Assembly: GCA_902789415.1 (NCBI GenBank)
Contig: CADAOD010000007.1
Coordinates: 1-64,000, forward strand
Direction: 5' to 3'
DNA from: an uncultured Prevotellaceae bacterium
GTDB taxonomy: Bacteria > Bacteroidota > Bacteroidia > Bacteroidales > Bacteroidaceae
DNA: 64,000 nt
Position numbers and translations under genes: made by a program. Below the pieces are notes generated by a model that did no database searches, was not told the DNA's origin, and saw nothing but the letters and a program-made list of their open reading frames with translations. Of the stretch, positions 54,582-63,265 are shown in pieces; within the stretch, counting starts at the first letter, position 1, and each line of letters starts with the position of its first letter.

Positions 54582-54623
54582 ATTGAAAATTGATAATTGA
54601 AAATTGTAAATTGTAAATTGAGA
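54582..54623 (+). repeat. Six tandem ATTGNNN heptamers
   Basis: ATTGAAA, ATTGATA, ATTGAAA, ATTGTAA, ATTGTAA and ATTGAGA run unbroken from the stop codon of the M49 gene to 5 nt before ATG 54629. Confidence 0.78.
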
Positions 54624-54628
54624 GTTTA

Positions 54629-55243
54629 ATGGATTTAAACCAACAGATAAAAGAGATTAAGCAATCATTCCGTCTGATGATGGACGGGATGGTTGCTGCA
54701 TCGATGCGCAACAAAGGCGTTGACTACAAGTTGAACTGGGGCGCCACCTTGCCACGATTGGAGGCAAAGGCCGAAGAAATCGGCAAAAATTACGACTTAG
54801 CAATAGCGTTGTGGAAGGAGAACGTACGTGAGTGCAAGATATTGGCTACCATGCTGATGCCTGCCGATAAGATGCTGCCTGAGGTGTGCGATATTTGGAT
54901 GGAACAAACTGATTGTCAGGAGATTGCAGAGCAAGCTTCATTTAATTTATACCAGTACCTGCCTTATGCCGCCGACAAGGCTTATACCTGGATGGCATCG
55001 GACAAGGAGCTGTATCAGTTGTGCGGATTCCATATTCTGTCGCGCCTGTTTATGAACAAACAGGAGCCCAACGAACGTGGTATTAACGAGTTTATCGACC
55101 AGGCTCTGGCTGCACTCGAAGGCGATAGCTTGATGGTGAAGAAAGCTGCCATGAATGCCATGTTTAGATTTGCAGAAATTGGATTAGTATACGAACGTCT
55201 TGCAAAAAGTGCATTAAAACGGGCTAATTTAGATTTTTTTTAA
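54629..55243 (+). CDS. AlkD-like / HEAT-type helical protein
   Basis: 204 aa, all-helical. The segments LPRLEAKAEEIGKNYDLAIALWKENVRECKILATMLMP and MVKKAAMNAMFRFAEIG resemble the HEAT-like repeats of AlkD-type DNA glycosylases (LWxxxxhExxxLAxxLm). Bacteroidales homologues are annotated as DNA alkylation repair proteins. The protein is shorter than AlkD (about 235 aa) and no catalytic Asp can be assigned by eye. A repair role is likely but not proved. Follows the M49 gene across the heptamer tract. Confidence 0.6.
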   Translation: MDLNQQIKEIKQSFRLMMDGMVAASMRNKGVDYKLNWGATLPRLEAKAEEIGKNYDLAIALWKENVRECKILATMLMPADKMLPEVCDIWMEQTDCQEIAEQASFNLYQYLPYAADKAYTWMASDKELYQLCGFHILSRLFMNKQEPNERGINEFIDQALAALEGDSLMVKKAAMNAMFRFAEIGLVYERLAKSALKRANLDFF

Positions 55244-55274
55244 ATAAAGTTTCTTTTATCTGCCCGAAAATGCG

Positions 55275-55282
55275 TACCTTTG
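55275..55282 (+). promoter_or_regulatory. -7 box of the fur-purA-hisS operon
   Basis: TACCTTTG, 23 nt before ATG 55306. Confidence 0.7.
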
Positions 55283-55305
55283 TGCGGTTTTCTTGATAGA
55301 TTCAG

Positions 55306-55815
55306 ATGAAAGAAAGTGTAATTGTGGCCGTAGAAAGGCTTTTGGACAACTATCTTGAGATGAACAATCATCGCAAGACGCCTGAGAGATACACCATCCT
55401 CAGGGCTATCTACAGCATGAACGGACACTTTACCCTTGAGGAGCTGAAAGCCCGACTGTCACAGGAGATGGATTTTCCCGTTAGCAGGGCTACCTTATAT
55501 AATACGCTGAATCTGTTCTTGTCGCTTCGACTGGTAGTTAGGCACCGTTTTCAAGGTTCTACTAAATACGAGGCCTGCTACGATAACCAGAGTCATTGTC
55601 ATCAGATATGCACCATATGCGGAAAGGTAACTGAGGTGAAATCGCCTGAGATTATCGAAGCTGTGGAGAATATGCATCTGAAACGATTCCGTAAGGATGG
55701 CTTTACGCTGTATGTGTATGGTGTGTGTAGCACCTGTCAGACTAAGATGACAAAGCGCAAGAAGACAGCAACCGCGATAAAGAAAAGTAACAATAAGATA
55801 AAAACTGAAAAATGA
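55306..55815 (+). CDS. Fur-family transcriptional repressor
   Basis: 169 aa. Winged helix KTPERYTILRAIYSMNGHFTLEEL with recognition helix VSRATLYNTLNLFLSLRLV; the C-terminal dimer domain has SHCHQICTICGK and VCSTCQ, giving two CxxC pairs for structural zinc and His/Cys for the sensing metal. The last 25 residues are a Lys-rich tail. Whether it senses Fe, Zn, Mn or peroxide cannot be read. Its stop overlaps the purA start (ATGA), so the two are translationally coupled, an unusual pairing. Confidence 0.88.
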   Translation: MKESVIVAVERLLDNYLEMNNHRKTPERYTILRAIYSMNGHFTLEELKARLSQEMDFPVSRATLYNTLNLFLSLRLVVRHRFQGSTKYEACYDNQSHCHQICTICGKVTEVKSPEIIEAVENMHLKRFRKDGFTLYVYGVCSTCQTKMTKRKKTATAIKKSNNKIKTEK

Positions 55816-57083
55816 ACAAAGGTAAAGTTGATGTCCTGCTGGGCTTGCAGTGGGGCGACGAAGGAAAAGGTAAGGTGGTCGACGTGCTGACCCCCAAGTA
55901 CGATGTGGTTGCCCGTTTTCAGGGTGGTCCTAACGCTGGTCATACACTGGAGTTTGAGGGTCAGAAGTATGTGCTTCGCTCAATCCCTTCAGGTATTTTC
56001 CAGGGCGACAAGGTAAACATTATCGGAAATGGTGTAGTGCTGGCTCCAGACTTGTTTATGGAAGAGGCTAAGGCACTCGAGGCCAGCGGTCATGAGCTGC
56101 GTAGCCGTCTGCACATCTCAAAGAAGGCTCATCTTATCATGCCTACCCATCGTGTACTGGATGCTGCCTACGAGGCCCAGAAGGGTAAGGATAAGGTAGG
56201 TACTACCGGTAAGGGTATCGGTCCTACTTATACCGACAAGGTAAGCCGTACCGGTTTGCGTGTAGGTGATATCCTTGAGAACTTTGAGGAGAAGTACGCC
56301 AAGGCTAAGGCTCGTCACGAGGCTATCCTGAAGTCGCTCAACTTTGAGTACGACATCACCGAGGTAGAGAAGAAGTGGCTGGAGGGTATCGAGTACCTGC
56401 GCCAGTTCCCCATCGTTGACTCAGAGCACGAGATTAACAACCTGCTGAAGAGCGGTAAAAGCGTGCTGTGCGAGGGTGCTCAGGGTACTATGCTCGACGT
56501 CGACTTTGGTTCGTATCCTTTCGTTACATCATCTAACACCATCTGCGCAGGTGCTTGCACAGGTCTGGGTATCGGTCCCAACAAGATTGGCGACGTTTAC
56601 GGTATCATGAAGGCTTACTGCACACGTGTAGGTGCAGGTCCATTCCCAACAGAGCTGTTCGACGAGACAGGTAAGAAGATTCGCGACTTGGGTCACGAGT
56701 ACGGTGCTGTTACCGGACGTGAGCGTCGTTGCGGATGGATTGACCTGGTTGCCCTGAAGTACTCTATCATGGTGAACGGTGTTACCCAGCTGATTATGAT
56801 GAAGAGCGACGTGCTGGATGGCTTTGATACCATCAAGGCTTGCGTGGCTTACAAGCAGAATGGACAGGAGATCGACTACTTCCCATACAACATCGAGGAT
56901 GGTATCGAGCCTGTATATCAGGAGCTGCCAGGTTGGAAGACCGACATGACCAAGTTTACCAGCGAGGATCAGTTCCCCAAAGAGTTTAACGATTACATCA
57001 AATTCCTCGAGGCCCAATTAGAGACTCCTATCAAGATTATCTCTATCGGCCCCGACCGCGATCAAACAATTGTAAGAAAGTAA
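55812..57083 (+). CDS. purA: Adenylosuccinate synthetase
   Basis: 423 aa. It joins IMP and aspartate with GTP in AMP synthesis. The GTP loop GLQWGDEGKGKVVD, the IMP-site text GNGVVLAPD and GTTGKGIGPTY, and GRERRCGWIDLV are all typical. Start ATG 55812 overlaps the Fur-family stop codon by 4 nt; hisS follows after 3 nt. Clean, full-length gene. Confidence 0.97.
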   Translation: MNKGKVDVLLGLQWGDEGKGKVVDVLTPKYDVVARFQGGPNAGHTLEFEGQKYVLRSIPSGIFQGDKVNIIGNGVVLAPDLFMEEAKALEASGHELRSRLHISKKAHLIMPTHRVLDAAYEAQKGKDKVGTTGKGIGPTYTDKVSRTGLRVGDILENFEEKYAKAKARHEAILKSLNFEYDITEVEKKWLEGIEYLRQFPIVDSEHEINNLLKSGKSVLCEGAQGTMLDVDFGSYPFVTSSNTICAGACTGLGIGPNKIGDVYGIMKAYCTRVGAGPFPTELFDETGKKIRDLGHEYGAVTGRERRCGWIDLVALKYSIMVNGVTQLIMMKSDVLDGFDTIKACVAYKQNGQEIDYFPYNIEDGIEPVYQELPGWKTDMTKFTSEDQFPKEFNDYIKFLEAQLETPIKIISIGPDRDQTIVRK

Positions 57084-57086
57084 TAA

Positions 57087-58451
57087 ATGGCACAGAAACC
57101 AAGTATTCCTAAAGGAACGCGTGACTTTTCGCCAATGGAAATGGCGAAGCGCAATTATATTTTTGATACCATCAAACAGGTATATCAGCTCTACGGCTTT
57201 CAGCAGATAGAGACCCCCGCTATGGAAACCCTCGGCACGCTGATGGGTAAATACGGCGAGGAGGGCGACAAGCTGCTGTTTAAGGTACTGAACTCGGGCG
57301 ACTACCTCTCGAAGGTTACCCCCGAGGAGCTGGCCGAGCGTAACTCGCTGCGACTGGCAGCCAAACTCTGCGAAAAGGGGTTGCGTTACGACCTTACCGT
57401 ACCTTTTGCCCGCTACGTGGTGATGCACCGCGAAGAACTGCAGTTGCCTTTTAAGCGCTACCAGATGCAGCCCGTTTGGCGCGCCGACCGTCCACAGAAG
57501 GGACGTTACCGCGAGTTCTGGCAGTTTGATGGCGATATCGTAGGCTCTGACTCGTTGCTGAACGAGGTGGAGCTGATGCAGATTGTAGATACCGTATTCA
57601 GCCGTTTCGGCGTACGTGTTCAGATCAAGATCAACAACCGCAAAATCCTGACTGGTATTGCCGAAGTAATCGGTGCTGCCGAGAAGATTGTGGATATCAC
57701 CGTAGCTATCGACAAGCTGGATAAGATCGGACTCGACAACGTGAACCAGGAACTGCGTGAGGACGGACTCTCTGACGAGCAGATTGAGAAGCTGCAGCCT
57801 ATCATCTCGCTCGAGGGTACCAACGACGAGAAGCTGAACACCATTGCCGAGGTGCTGGCTACCAGCGAGACTGGACTGAAGGGCGTTGAGGAAACACGCT
57901 TTATCCTCGACACGCTGAAGACTCTCGGATTGAAGAACGAGATTCAGCTCGACCTGACACTGGCTCGTGGTTTGAACTACTACACAGGTGCCATCTTCGA
58001 GGTGAAGGCACTCGACGTGCAGATTGGTTCTATCACAGGTGGTGGACGTTACGATAACTTGACTGGTATCTTCGGTATGCCTGGTATCTCGGGTGTAGGT
58101 ATCAGCTTTGGCGTAGACCGTATCTTCGACGTGCTGAACGCACTCGACTGCTATCCAAAGGATGCTACCAACGGCACCCAGCTGTTGTTCATCAACTTCG
58201 GCGAAAAGGAGACAGCTTACTGTCTGCCATCGGTTGCTAAGGCTCGCGAGGCTGGCATCCGCACGGAGATCTTCCCCGATTCGACCAAGATGAAGAAGCA
58301 GATGTCGTACGCTAATGCCAAGCAGATTCCATTCGTTGCCCTGGCTGGTGAGAACGAGATGGCTGCAGGCAAGCTGACATTGAAGAATATGGAGACTGGT
58401 GAGCAGAGCCTCATCACTATCGACGAGATTATCAAAACGATTCTTGCGTAA
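57087..58451 (+). CDS. hisS: Histidyl-tRNA synthetase
   Basis: 454 aa, class II aminoacyl-tRNA synthetase. Motif 1 region [20 protein letters not shown], motif 2 [23 protein letters not shown], the histidine loop [10 protein letters not shown] and motif 3 [14 protein letters not shown] are present; the C-terminal anticodon-binding domain begins near [10 protein letters not shown]. Co-transcribed with purA. A terminator follows. Confidence 0.97.
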   Translation: MAQKPSIPKGTRDFSPMEMAKRNYIFDTIKQVYQLYGFQQIETPAMETLGTLMGKYGEEGDKLLFKVLNSGDYLSKVTPEELAERNSLRLAAKLCEKGLRYDLTVPFARYVVMHREELQLPFKRYQMQPVWRADRPQKGRYREFWQFDGDIVGSDSLLNEVELMQIVDTVFSRFGVRVQIKINNRKILTGIAEVIGAAEKIVDITVAIDKLDKIGLDNVNQELREDGLSDEQIEKLQPIISLEGTNDEKLNTIAEVLATSETGLKGVEETRFILDTLKTLGLKNEIQLDLTLARGLNYYTGAIFEVKALDVQIGSITGGGRYDNLTGIFGMPGISGVGISFGVDRIFDVLNALDCYPKDATNGTQLLFINFGEKETAYCLPSVAKAREAGIRTEIFPDSTKMKKQMSYANAKQIPFVALAGENEMAAGKLTLKNMETGEQSLITIDEIIKTILA

Positions 58452-58469
58452 TCGTTGATATAACTACCC

Positions 58470-58499
58470 AATCCCCCTCCAAACTGCGGAGGGGGATTT
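58470..58499 (+). terminator. Terminator of the fur-purA-hisS operon
   Basis: AATCCCCCTCC (58470-58480) pairs perfectly with GGAGGGGGATT (58488-58498), followed by TTCT. Confidence 0.88.
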
Positions 58500-58519
58500 C
58501 TACTAAAATAAATAAAACA

Positions 58520-59341
58520 ATGAAGAAGTTTACGTTATTATTCCTTTTGGGCGGATTGTTGCTTTTTACGGCGATGACGCCTGATAAGCACACCACCATT
58601 TTTGTGATTGGCGACTCGACAGCTGCCAACAAGGATACTACACACGGAAAGGTGGAGCGCGGCTGGGCTATGATGCTGCAGGAGTGTTTCGATCCCAACT
58701 ATATCGTGGTAGATAACCATGCGGTGAATGGTCGCAGCTCGAAGAGTTTCATCGACGAGGGGCGTTGGGATAAGGTGTTGGAGCGCATCAAACCAGGCGA
58801 CTATGTGATTATCCAGTTCGGACATAACGACGAGAAGCCCCAAGCCGACAGACATACAGATCCAGGCTCTACCTTTGATTATAATCTAGCCAAATACGTG
58901 CGTGAAACCCGCGAGCGAGGTGGTATTCCCGTACTGATGAACCCTGTGGTGCGTCGCAACTTTTTTGTGGTAGCACCCAAGAACGATGACGACGAGAAGC
59001 TGCGCACATCAACCTTTAAGGACGGTGTAAAGATGGTTGAGGGCGACACGCTTTACGATACCCACGGCCTGTATCGTGTGGCACCCAAGGATGTGGCAAC
59101 CCGAATGAACTGTCACTTTGTAGATGCCAACACCATTACCCACAACCTGGAGCAGGGCTTGGGTACCGAGGCTTCGAAGAAGCTACATATGTGGTTCCGT
59201 CCCGGCGAGGAGCCCAGCGAACCCAAAGGCAAGCAGGACAATACACATTATAATAAGTATGGTGCGCGAGTGGTGGCTAATCTACTGGCCGATGCACTCT
59301 GCGAGGAGATACCCGTACTGAGCAAATATCGTAAGAAATAA
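58520..59341 (+). CDS. SGNH/GDSL esterase, rhamnogalacturonan acetylesterase-like (CE12)
   Basis: 273 aa with an N-terminal signal peptide (FTLLFLLGGLLLFTAMT). SGNH blocks: IGDSTA (nucleophile Ser), NGRSSKSF (Gly), FGHND (Asn) and DNTHYNKYGA (catalytic Asp and His). The set and spacing match CE12 enzymes that remove acetyl groups from pectin. It should act in the periplasm or at the surface on plant polysaccharide. It stands alone between two terminators, not within a polysaccharide utilisation locus. Substrate is inferred from family. Confidence 0.88.
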   Translation: MKKFTLLFLLGGLLLFTAMTPDKHTTIFVIGDSTAANKDTTHGKVERGWAMMLQECFDPNYIVVDNHAVNGRSSKSFIDEGRWDKVLERIKPGDYVIIQFGHNDEKPQADRHTDPGSTFDYNLAKYVRETRERGGIPVLMNPVVRRNFFVVAPKNDDDEKLRTSTFKDGVKMVEGDTLYDTHGLYRVAPKDVATRMNCHFVDANTITHNLEQGLGTEASKKLHMWFRPGEEPSEPKGKQDNTHYNKYGARVVANLLADALCEEIPVLSKYRKK

Positions 59342-59361
59342 CATAATTGCGCAACATTTTA

Positions 59362-59399
59362 AAATAAATCCTGCAAAAAACTTGCGGGATTTATTTTTT
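59362..59399 (+). terminator. Terminator after the SGNH esterase
   Basis: AAATAAATCCTGCAA pairs with TTGCGGGATTTATTT with one G-T pair, followed by a T run. Confidence 0.87.
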
Positions 59400-59404
59400 A
59401 TGCT

Positions 59405-59412
59405 TATATTTG
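59405..59412 (+). promoter_or_regulatory. -7 box of the rubrerythrin gene
   Basis: TATATTTG matches TAnnTTTG, 58 nt before ATG 59471; the leader is A/T-rich. Confidence 0.6.
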
Positions 59413-59470
59413 CAGCAGAAGTATGTAATACTAACAATATTATCATTTAATAACTAAACAAATTATAATT

Positions 59471-60028
59471 ATGACAAAGAAGTTTATTTGCGCTGTGTGT
59501 GGTTACATCTACGAAGGCGAGAATCCTCCCGAGAAGTGTCCAATCTGTAAGGCTCCTGCCTCAAAGTTCTCAGAGCTGAAGGACGATGCCGACATGACGT
59601 ATGCTACCGTTCATAAGATTGGTGATGGTAAGCCCGAGGGGGTATCAGAGGAGATGATTAATGACCTGCGTGCACACTTTAACGGTGAGTGCGGCGAGGT
59701 AGGTATGTATCTGGCTATGGCTCGTCAGGCCGACCGTGAGGGTTATCCCGAGATTGCCGAGGCATTTAAGCGCTATGCTTTTGAGGAGGCCGATCACGCT
59801 TCACGTTTTGCAGAGCTGCTGGGCGAGTGCGTATGGGATACCAAGACTAACTTGGAGAAGCGCGCTGCTGCCGAGGCTGGTGCTTGCGAGGATAAGTTCC
59901 GTATTGCCAAGAACGCTAAGGCTGCCGGATTCGACGCTATCCACGATACCGTTCACGAGATGGCTAAGGACGAGGCTCGTCATGGTGCAGGCTTTGCCGG
60001 ACTGCTGAAACGCTATTTTGGCAAGTAA
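59471..60028 (+). CDS. rbr: Reverse rubrerythrin (rubredoxin domain first)
   Basis: 185 aa. The N-terminal rubredoxin domain has Cys7, Cys10, Cys23 and Cys26 (CAVCG, CPIC). The ferritin-like diiron domain follows with [27 protein letters not shown] and [11 protein letters not shown], which supply the two ExxH-type iron ligands. In usual rubrerythrins the order is diiron first. These cytoplasmic proteins reduce H2O2 to water in anaerobes. The gene has its own promoter; a hairpin terminator lies just downstream and contains the next gene's start. Confidence 0.92.
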   Translation: MTKKFICAVCGYIYEGENPPEKCPICKAPASKFSELKDDADMTYATVHKIGDGKPEGVSEEMINDLRAHFNGECGEVGMYLAMARQADREGYPEIAEAFKRYAFEEADHASRFAELLGECVWDTKTNLEKRAAAEAGACEDKFRIAKNAKAAGFDAIHDTVHEMAKDEARHGAGFAGLLKRYFGK

Positions 60029-60050
60029 TCTACACAATAAATTAAAGAAT

Positions 60051-60090
60051 AATCCGTTTTATCATTAAGATGAAACGGATTTTCTTTTTT
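60051..60090 (+). terminator. Intrinsic terminator that contains the start codon of the next gene
   Basis: AATCCGTTT (60051-60059) plus ATC pair with GAT plus AAACGGATT (60073-60081) around ATTAA, followed by TTCTTTTTT. ATG 60070-60072 lies in the 3' arm, and the arm and T tract are the first codons of the lipoprotein gene. It can end rubrerythrin transcripts and hide the start codon of read-through mRNA. Confidence 0.8.
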
Positions 60091-61398
60091 ATATCATTGA
60101 TACTTGGCTTGGTTGCCTGTGCCGACGACGACTCGTTTTCGGCCAGTACAGGCATGAGCCTTGATTTTCCTTCGGATACAGTTAAGCTCGATACGGTATT
60201 CAGTCGTACTGCATCATCTACCTATACCTTCTGGGTGCATAACCGGAATGATAAAGGCATAAAACTGCAGAGTGTGCGATTGAAACGCGGTAACCAGACA
60301 GGTTTCCGTGTAAATGTGGATGGCATTTACTTAGACAACAATAACGGTTCGCAAACCAACGATATAGAGATTCGGAAGAACGACAGTATCCTGGTGTTTG
60401 TAGAGCTAACGCCATATGAGACCTATCAGACGGCCCCTAAAGAGATTACCGATGAATTGGTGTTTTTGCAGGAAAGCGGCACCGAAGAAAGCGTGTGTTT
60501 GAAGGCGTGGGTTTGGCATGCCATTAAGTGCGAACAGCCCGTGATTGAACGCGACTCGGTGATAGAATCGGCAAAGCCCTTGGTGATTTACGGCGATTTC
60601 ATCGTGAAGGAGGGGGCACATCTCACCATCCGTAATACCACACTCTACTTCCATGCCGGCGCTGGGATGAAGGTATATGGTACGCTGCATACCGATAACT
60701 GTACCATGCGTGGCGATCGTCTGGATAAGATGTTCTTGTATCTGCCATACGATCGTGTGCCAGGACAATGGCAGGGTGTTAGATTTTATAATACATCGAG
60801 TAATAACGTGCTGAATAACACGCAGATACGTAATGCGGCTGAAGGCTTGGTTTGCGATTCGTCGGCTATCGACAGCGTAGGTTATCGCCTTAAAATGCAG
60901 CAATGCGTGGTGCATAATAGTCAGGGAAATGGCATTAAATTAACCAATGCGCATGTGCGTTTGGAGAACTGTCAGCTATCCAATGCCATGGGCGACTGCC
61001 TGAACATTAATGGTGGAATGGTAGAAATAGTGTATTGCACCCTGGCACAGTTCTATCCCTTTACAGGAGGTCGTGGGGCGGCTTTGCGTTTTACCAACCA
61101 CACATCGCCCTTATATAATATAATATGTGAAGGCACTATTATAACCGGTTACGACGATGATGTGCTAATAGGTGAGCAAGCTACAGATGGCACAGCCTTT
61201 AACTATACCTTTGCTAACAGCTTGCTGCGAACACCAAAGATTGACGATACAACGCATTTTAGCGATATCATCTGGGAATCGCCCAATGACGAAATACAAG
61301 GAAAAGCCCATTTCATCAAGATTGATGAAGACAACCTTTACTACGATTTCCACCTCGATGCTTTATCGACGGCTGTGGGATTGGGATGTTATCGTTAG
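60070..61398 (+). CDS. Beta-helix lipoprotein
   Basis: 442 aa. Signal MKRIFFFISLILGLVAC with lipobox LVAC (Cys17). Residues 20-160 are beta-sandwich-like (LDTVFSRTASSTYTFWVHN, IRKNDSILVFVEL). From about 180 the text becomes a right-handed parallel beta-helix: GDFIVKEGAHLTIRNTTLYF, LNNTQIRNAAEGLVCD, MQQCVVHNSQGNGIKLTNAH, LENCQLSNAMGDCLNINGG. A surface protein of unknown ligand, conserved in Bacteroidales. Its start codon is in a terminator hairpin. The last 4 nt overlap the convergent cdd gene. Confidence 0.82.
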   Translation: MKRIFFFISLILGLVACADDDSFSASTGMSLDFPSDTVKLDTVFSRTASSTYTFWVHNRNDKGIKLQSVRLKRGNQTGFRVNVDGIYLDNNNGSQTNDIEIRKNDSILVFVELTPYETYQTAPKEITDELVFLQESGTEESVCLKAWVWHAIKCEQPVIERDSVIESAKPLVIYGDFIVKEGAHLTIRNTTLYFHAGAGMKVYGTLHTDNCTMRGDRLDKMFLYLPYDRVPGQWQGVRFYNTSSNNVLNNTQIRNAAEGLVCDSSAIDSVGYRLKMQQCVVHNSQGNGIKLTNAHVRLENCQLSNAMGDCLNINGGMVEIVYCTLAQFYPFTGGRGAALRFTNHTSPLYNIICEGTIITGYDDDVLIGEQATDGTAFNYTFANSLLRTPKIDDTTHFSDIIWESPNDEIQGKAHFIKIDEDNLYYDFHLDALSTAVGLGCYR

Positions 61399-61868
61399 AA
61401 TTCTGAGAAAGTAAGCGGCATCAGCTCTCTTATGCCATCAATCACATATACGTACTTCTTTCCGTACAGCAGAATGCGTATGGGGGCTTTGGCACGGGTC
61501 TCCGACTCGATGATGACCTGACGGCAAGAGCCACAGGGACCAACGGGCTCTTCTTCCAGATCGCCATGAGTACCACGGGCGGCAATGGCCAGCATGCGTA
61601 CGGGCTGATCGGGATACTGGGCGCCTGCGGCAAACAAGGCTGTACGCTCGGCACACAAACCTGAGGGGTAGGCTGCATTCTCCTGATTGCAACCAATGAT
61701 TTCTACACCATTATCCAAACGTACTGCTGCTCCTACACAAAACTTAGAGTAGGGGGCATAACTGCGGCTTGTTGCCTCGATGGCAAGTTTTACCAAGTGG
61801 CGTTCTTCGGCACTCAGCTCTTCCATGGCATACACTTTAATAACTGATTTTAGCTCCAGTTCTCTCAT
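61395..61868 (-). CDS. cdd: Cytidine deaminase
   Basis: 157 aa. It deaminates cytidine and deoxycytidine to uridine forms in pyrimidine salvage. The zinc site is CAERTAL (Cys and catalytic Glu) and PCGSCRQ (two Cys), as in the homotetrameric class. SYAPYSKFCVGAAV is the substrate-binding signature and the Phe near the C-terminus (LTFSEF) is kept. Its stop overlaps that of the convergent lipoprotein gene by 4 nt. Confidence 0.93.
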   Translation of the reverse strand: MRELELKSVIKVYAMEELSAEERHLVKLAIEATSRSYAPYSKFCVGAAVRLDNGVEIIGCNQENAAYPSGLCAERTALFAAGAQYPDQPVRMLAIAARGTHGDLEEEPVGPCGSCRQVIIESETRAKAPIRILLYGKKYVYVIDGIRELMPLTFSEF

Positions 61869-61887
61869 AAAATGCTATATTTTTCTG

Positions 61888-61895
61888 CAAAAATA
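61888..61895 (-). promoter_or_regulatory. -7 box of cdd
   Basis: The minus strand reads TATTTTTG, 19 nt before the cdd ATG. Confidence 0.6.
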
Positions 61896-61917
61896 CAAAT
61901 AATTCGAGAGAAATCAT

Positions 61918-61925
61918 TACTTTTG
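61918..61925 (+). promoter_or_regulatory. -7 box of the GH73/LysM gene
   Basis: TACTTTTG, 19 nt before ATG 61945 and 10 nt before the alternative ATG 61936. The usual spacing in this window (about 18-26 nt) favours 61945. Confidence 0.65.
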
Positions 61926-61944
61926 CACAAATAAAATGCATAAT

Positions 61945-62856
61945 ATGAGAAAATTTATAGTATTCATAGCTTTTTTCCTCTCGGTTTCGGCGTTTTCGCA
62001 GATAAGATGGAATCAAGCCTATCAACAATATGTAGAACAATATAAGGATATCGCCATCGAGCAGATGCAGCGTTATCGCATACCGGCATCAATCACTCTG
62101 GCACAGGGATTGTTGGAGAGCGGCGCTGGTCGCAGCGAGTTGACTCGCACCAGCAATAACCACTTTGGTATTAAGTGTAACAACGGTTGGACGGGCCCAC
62201 GTACCTATCACGACGACGACCAGCGAAACGATTGCTTCCGTGTGTACAGCAACGCCTACGAGTCGTACGAAGACCACTCGAAATTTCTGGCAGCCAACCA
62301 GCGTTACCGTTCGCTGTTTAATCTGAAAACAACCGATTACAAGGGATGGGCACGCGGACTGAAGGCTGCTGGTTATGCCACCAATCCTATTTATGCCGAG
62401 AAGCTAATTGAGATTATCCAGCTGTATAAGCTGTACCAGTACGATAGTGCCAAGGGCTACGATCACTTTATGGCTCAGCGCACCAAGGACCAGGAGGTGG
62501 GCGGTGCTACGCTGCACTCTATCAAGATATTTAATAAGAACTATTATATGATTGCCCGTCGCGGCGATACCTTCAAGTCGATTGGCGAGGAGGTTGGTAT
62601 CAGCTACCGCAAGATTGCCAAGTACAACGAGCGCCATCGCAAGGACAAGTTGGAAGAGGGCGAGATTATCTGGCTGAAGAAAAAGCAGCGCAAGGCACCG
62701 AAGGATTACAAGGGTCGCCTGCATTACGTGCGCTCTGGCGAGTCGATGTACACCATTGCCCAGAAATACGGTATCCGCTTGAAGAATCTGTATAAGATGA
62801 ACCATCTGACACCCGATTACCAGATTCGTGTGGGTGATGGTCTGCGCTTGAGATAA
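61945..62856 (+). CDS. GH73 N-acetylglucosaminidase with two LysM domains
   Basis: 303 aa from ATG 61945 (306 from ATG 61936). Signal peptide FIVFIAFFLSVSAFSQ. The glucosaminidase domain shows ITLAQGLLESGAGRSELTR (catalytic Glu), NNHFGIKC and FRVYSNAYESYEDHSKFL. Two LysM modules follow: YYMIARRGDTFKSIGEEVGI and LHYVRSGESMYTIAQKYGIR. It cuts and binds peptidoglycan in the periplasm, for growth or remodelling. It is transcribed alone, divergent from cdd. Confidence 0.93.
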   Translation: MRKFIVFIAFFLSVSAFSQIRWNQAYQQYVEQYKDIAIEQMQRYRIPASITLAQGLLESGAGRSELTRTSNNHFGIKCNNGWTGPRTYHDDDQRNDCFRVYSNAYESYEDHSKFLAANQRYRSLFNLKTTDYKGWARGLKAAGYATNPIYAEKLIEIIQLYKLYQYDSAKGYDHFMAQRTKDQEVGGATLHSIKIFNKNYYMIARRGDTFKSIGEEVGISYRKIAKYNERHRKDKLEEGEIIWLKKKQRKAPKDYKGRLHYVRSGESMYTIAQKYGIRLKNLYKMNHLTPDYQIRVGDGLRLR

Positions 62857-62886
62857 AAAAATAGTAGGGGGCTCGGTGCCCTCTAC
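62855..62886 (-). terminator. Terminator of the tRNA transcript
   Basis: GTAGGGGGC (62864-62872) and GCCCTCTAC (62878-62886) form a stem with one mismatch. On the minus strand a T run follows, so it serves the leftward tRNA transcript. Confidence 0.65.
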
Positions 62887-62893
62887 ATCTATG

Positions 62894-62964
62894 AGCGGAA
62901 TACGGGAATCGAACCCGCCTCCCAGGCTTGGGAAGCCCGTGCACTACCGATGTGCTAATTCCGC
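62894..62964 (-). tRNA. tRNA-Gly (anticodon CCC)
   Basis: 71 nt. The acceptor stem GCGGAAT/ATTCCGC, D arm GCAC/GTGC, anticodon stem CGGGC/GCCTG with loop TTCCCAA, and T arm GCGGG-TTCGATT-CCCGT all fold. CCA is not encoded. Confidence 0.93.
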
Positions 62965-62999
62965 AATGCTGAACAAGATCTCTGTTTTTTGCTGAGGAG

Positions 63000-63072
<73 letters not shown>

Positions 63073-63265
63073 AGGTCTCCTTTAGCGGGTGCATAAAACG
63101 TGTTTTTTTGGTTCGTTGATGGATTAGATAGTTTGGTTGATACAATTATCGTGTTGGCTGAAAGCAGCCTGTTTCGATTTAAACCTGTAGGTATTAGATA
63201 CGTCAAAAAAGCAGTTACAACTGATAACAAACAGTGAACTTGAATACATTATAAAAAAAACAATT

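Noticed and set aside
63073-63265. Small RNA or riboswitch between tRNA-Thr and the broken gene
   Set aside because: No stable stem, terminator or clear -7 box could be made out.
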